Shown one piece after another: positions 12,087 to 13,383 of a stretch of 13,383 nt of DNA. Source of the stretch: JAXDLH01 sp034666705. Lineage in GTDB: Bacteria; Chloroflexota; UBA6077; SHYK01. The notes under the pieces were generated by a model. That model ran no database searches. It saw only the letters and a list, made by a program, of their open reading frames with translations, and was not told the DNA's origin. The stretch's first letter is position 1, and every line of letters begins with the position of its first letter. The translations under genes and the position numbers were made by a program. The stretch covers positions 1-13,383 of the forward strand of contig JAXDLH010000280.1 of NCBI GenBank assembly GCA_034666705.1. The letters are read 5' to 3'.

Positions 12087-13169
12087 ATGGCGATCATCGA
12101 TGCGGATACGCACGTCGACGAGTGCGAGGCCACCTGGGCGTACATGACCGGCGCGGATGCCCGGTACAAGCCGGTCACGCTGGTTCCGACCGAGGCGATG
12201 GCCGAAGGTGCCGTGCGCCCCGGCTACGCGCGCAACTGGCTGATCGACGGCCACCTCAACGTGCGGCGCATCCGCGACGACGTGCGCACGGGGACGACCG
12301 TTGAGGCCCGCGAGCTCCACGATGTGCCGGCGCGCCTGCGCCGCATGGACGAGCTCGGCATCGACGTACACGTCATGTACCCCACGGTGTTTCTGCATTA
12401 CATGACCGGCAAGCCCGAGGCCCATCTCGCCCTCTGCAAGAGCTACAACCGCTGGCTGGCCGACCGCTCGGCGCAGAGTGCCGGCCGCCTCCGCTGGGTC
12501 GCCGTGCTGCCGACGCTTGACATAAACGCGGCAGTCGATGAGCTGCGCTGGGCGAGCGATAAGGGCGCCTGCGGTGTGTTCAAGCTGGCCACCGAGTACG
12601 GCCGCAGTGTCACCGACCCCTACTTCTTCCCGCTCTACGACGAAGCGCAGTCCCTCGGCTTCCCCATCTGCATCCACACCGGCTCGGCTGACTCGCCCGC
12701 TGGCATCGGCGGGGGCGGCGACCAGGATGGCGGGGTGATCGCCTCCAACGTGGTGAACGCGTTCGGCGCCATCGTGATCTCGGGGTTGGCCCAGAAGTTC
12801 CCCCGGCTGCGCTTCGGCTTCATCGAGGCGGGCGCCTCGTGGATTCCCCACGTGCTCGACCGGCTGTATGCCCGTCGGCAGCGGATGGCGTGGGCCTTCG
12901 CCGACGTCAAGTATGCGCGCGAGAAGGAGACCCTCTTCCGTGAGCATCGCCTCTACGTCACGTGTCAGACCATCGAGGACGTGCCATACCTGCTGAAGTT
13001 CGGCACCGAGGACCATCTCATGATCGGCACCGACTTCTCCCACGCCGATCAGTCCGCGGATATCGACTCGCTGGGCACCATCCAGCGCTGGGCCGACGAG
13101 GGCGCGATCACCCAGGAGGCCGCGCGCAAGATCCTCGAGGACAACCCCCGCGCCTTCTACGGCGTGTAA
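12087..13169 (+). CDS. Amidohydrolase-2 family metal-dependent hydrolase (paralogue 2)
   Basis: 360 residues from ATG 12087, with GGAGGAG about eight bases upstream. Family landmarks are the DADTH motif (D7, H9), the metal His in PICIHTGS (H197), RFGFIEAGASW (E247), and the late Asp in IGTDFSHAD (D316, with H319), ending NPRAFYGV. It matches the gene at 3627-4661 along its length, including SYNR-LAD, RLRW-AVLP, DELRWA and DPYFFPLY blocks, so the two derive from a duplication or from the same specialised subfamily. One difference: the H222 of paralogue 1 is replaced by Gly here (NAFGAIV). The gene is not adjacent to an oxygenase inside the window. Its role is probably hydrolysis or decarboxylation of a related, non-identical substrate. 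Confidence 0.92.
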   Translation: MAIIDADTHVDECEATWAYMTGADARYKPVTLVPTEAMAEGAVRPGYARNWLIDGHLNVRRIRDDVRTGTTVEARELHDVPARLRRMDELGIDVHVMYPTVFLHYMTGKPEAHLALCKSYNRWLADRSAQSAGRLRWVAVLPTLDINAAVDELRWASDKGACGVFKLATEYGRSVTDPYFFPLYDEAQSLGFPICIHTGSADSPAGIGGGGDQDGGVIASNVVNAFGAIVISGLAQKFPRLRFGFIEAGASWIPHVLDRLYARRQRMAWAFADVKYAREKETLFREHRLYVTCQTIEDVPYLLKFGTEDHLMIGTDFSHADQSADIDSLGTIQRWADEGAITQEAARKILEDNPRAFYGV

Positions 13170-13189
13170 AACCTCTACGGCGTGTAAAA
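13156..13189 (+). repeat. 18-bp tandem duplication across the stop codon of paralogue 2
   Basis: TCTACGGCGTGTAAAA occurs at 13156-13171 and again at 13174-13189, an exact 16-base match at an 18-base period. The unit contains the last codons (YGV) and the TAA stop, so the second copy is a non-coding echo of the gene end. It looks like a recent replication-slippage event. Confidence 0.85.
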
Positions 13190-13383
13190 GAGGAAGCGGC
13201 GGCGCGCCTCATGCCCGGCCGCGCGTTCCACCGTGAGCCGCAGCTAATGGGCTTCGCCCTGTGAGGTTAACAACGTCGTTCCCGTCCTGGCACGCGAATG
13301 CGCCCGTGGTTCCCGCGATCCTGTTAAGCAATCGACGTGAAGCCCATCAATGGGTTAGTTCCCATGATCGCACCATTGTGTGG
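13190..13383. other. Non-coding right end, possible edge of a repeat or insertion sequence
   Basis: No convincing coding frame on either strand; all are short. A nine-base inverted repeat ATGGGCTTC (13247-13255) and GAAGCCCAT (13339-13347) spans the stretch, and a small hairpin ATGGG-TTAGTT-CCCAT lies at 13350-13365. The stretch TGGGTTAGTTCCCATGATCG (13351-13370) resembles TGGGTCAGTTCCATGATCG at 862-880. Such shared terminal-looking motifs can mark insertion-sequence ends, but no transposase is visible. Confidence 0.35.

Noticed and set aside
1..13383. CRISPR arrays, rRNA and tRNA genes
   Set aside because: No regularly spaced 24-40 base repeats were seen, and no tRNA T-loop/anticodon arrangement or rRNA signature was found on either strand by eye.

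Overview
The window is GC-rich bacterial chromosome with several GTG starts, strong purine-rich ribosome binding sites and intergenic palindromic repeats. No rRNA, tRNA or core marker gene is present, so taxonomy is only a guess. Amidohydrolase-2 and Rieske oxygenase genes side by side, a DUF433 antitoxin, a DUF2171-like protein and REP-like hairpins all suit an environmental Chloroflexota-type or similar uncultured lineage.

Layout. (1) 1-1005: a truncated ArsR-family regulator on the minus strand with a structured operator region, a 50-residue membrane peptide, a probable lipoprotein remnant cut by an 83-bp palindromic element, and a second palindromic element. (2) 1006-4661: a catabolic block. 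A Rieske oxygenase and a Gfo/Idh/MocA oxidoreductase form a minus-strand operon, divergent from an amidohydrolase-2 gene. (3) 4662-5930: an AT-richer island with a perfect 33-nt palindrome, a two-gene cassette resembling an antitoxin-toxin pair, a strong terminator hairpin, and a convergent DUF433 antitoxin with no toxin beside it. (4) 6217-8045: a two-helix membrane protein with a probable winged-helix tail, overlapping by one base with an amidase-signature hydrolase. (5) 8206-11288: a phage-like cassette. A minus-strand XRE repressor diverges from a plus-strand set consisting of a degenerate HNH/zinc protein, a replication-organizer-like protein and a small terminase-like/DUF5681-like protein. 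The shared intergenic region has a consensus -10 box and a perfect 26-bp palindrome just downstream of it. No integrase, portal, capsid or large terminase is visible. (6) 11289-13383: a structured intergenic stretch, a DUF2171/PRC-barrel-like small protein, a strong hairpin, a second amidohydrolase-2 paralogous to the first, an 18-bp tandem duplication across its stop codon, and a non-coding end that may be the edge of a repeat or insertion sequence.

Together these suggest accessory chromosome: hydrolases and oxidoreductases for organic-compound breakdown, interrupted by a small-module (toxin-antitoxin-like) island and by a minimal repressor-controlled phage-derived island. The most unusual element is the 8206-11288 cassette, where the HNH-like protein keeps zinc ligands but lacks the usual first histidine, and where the repressor, operator and replication-type gene look like a self-contained switch.
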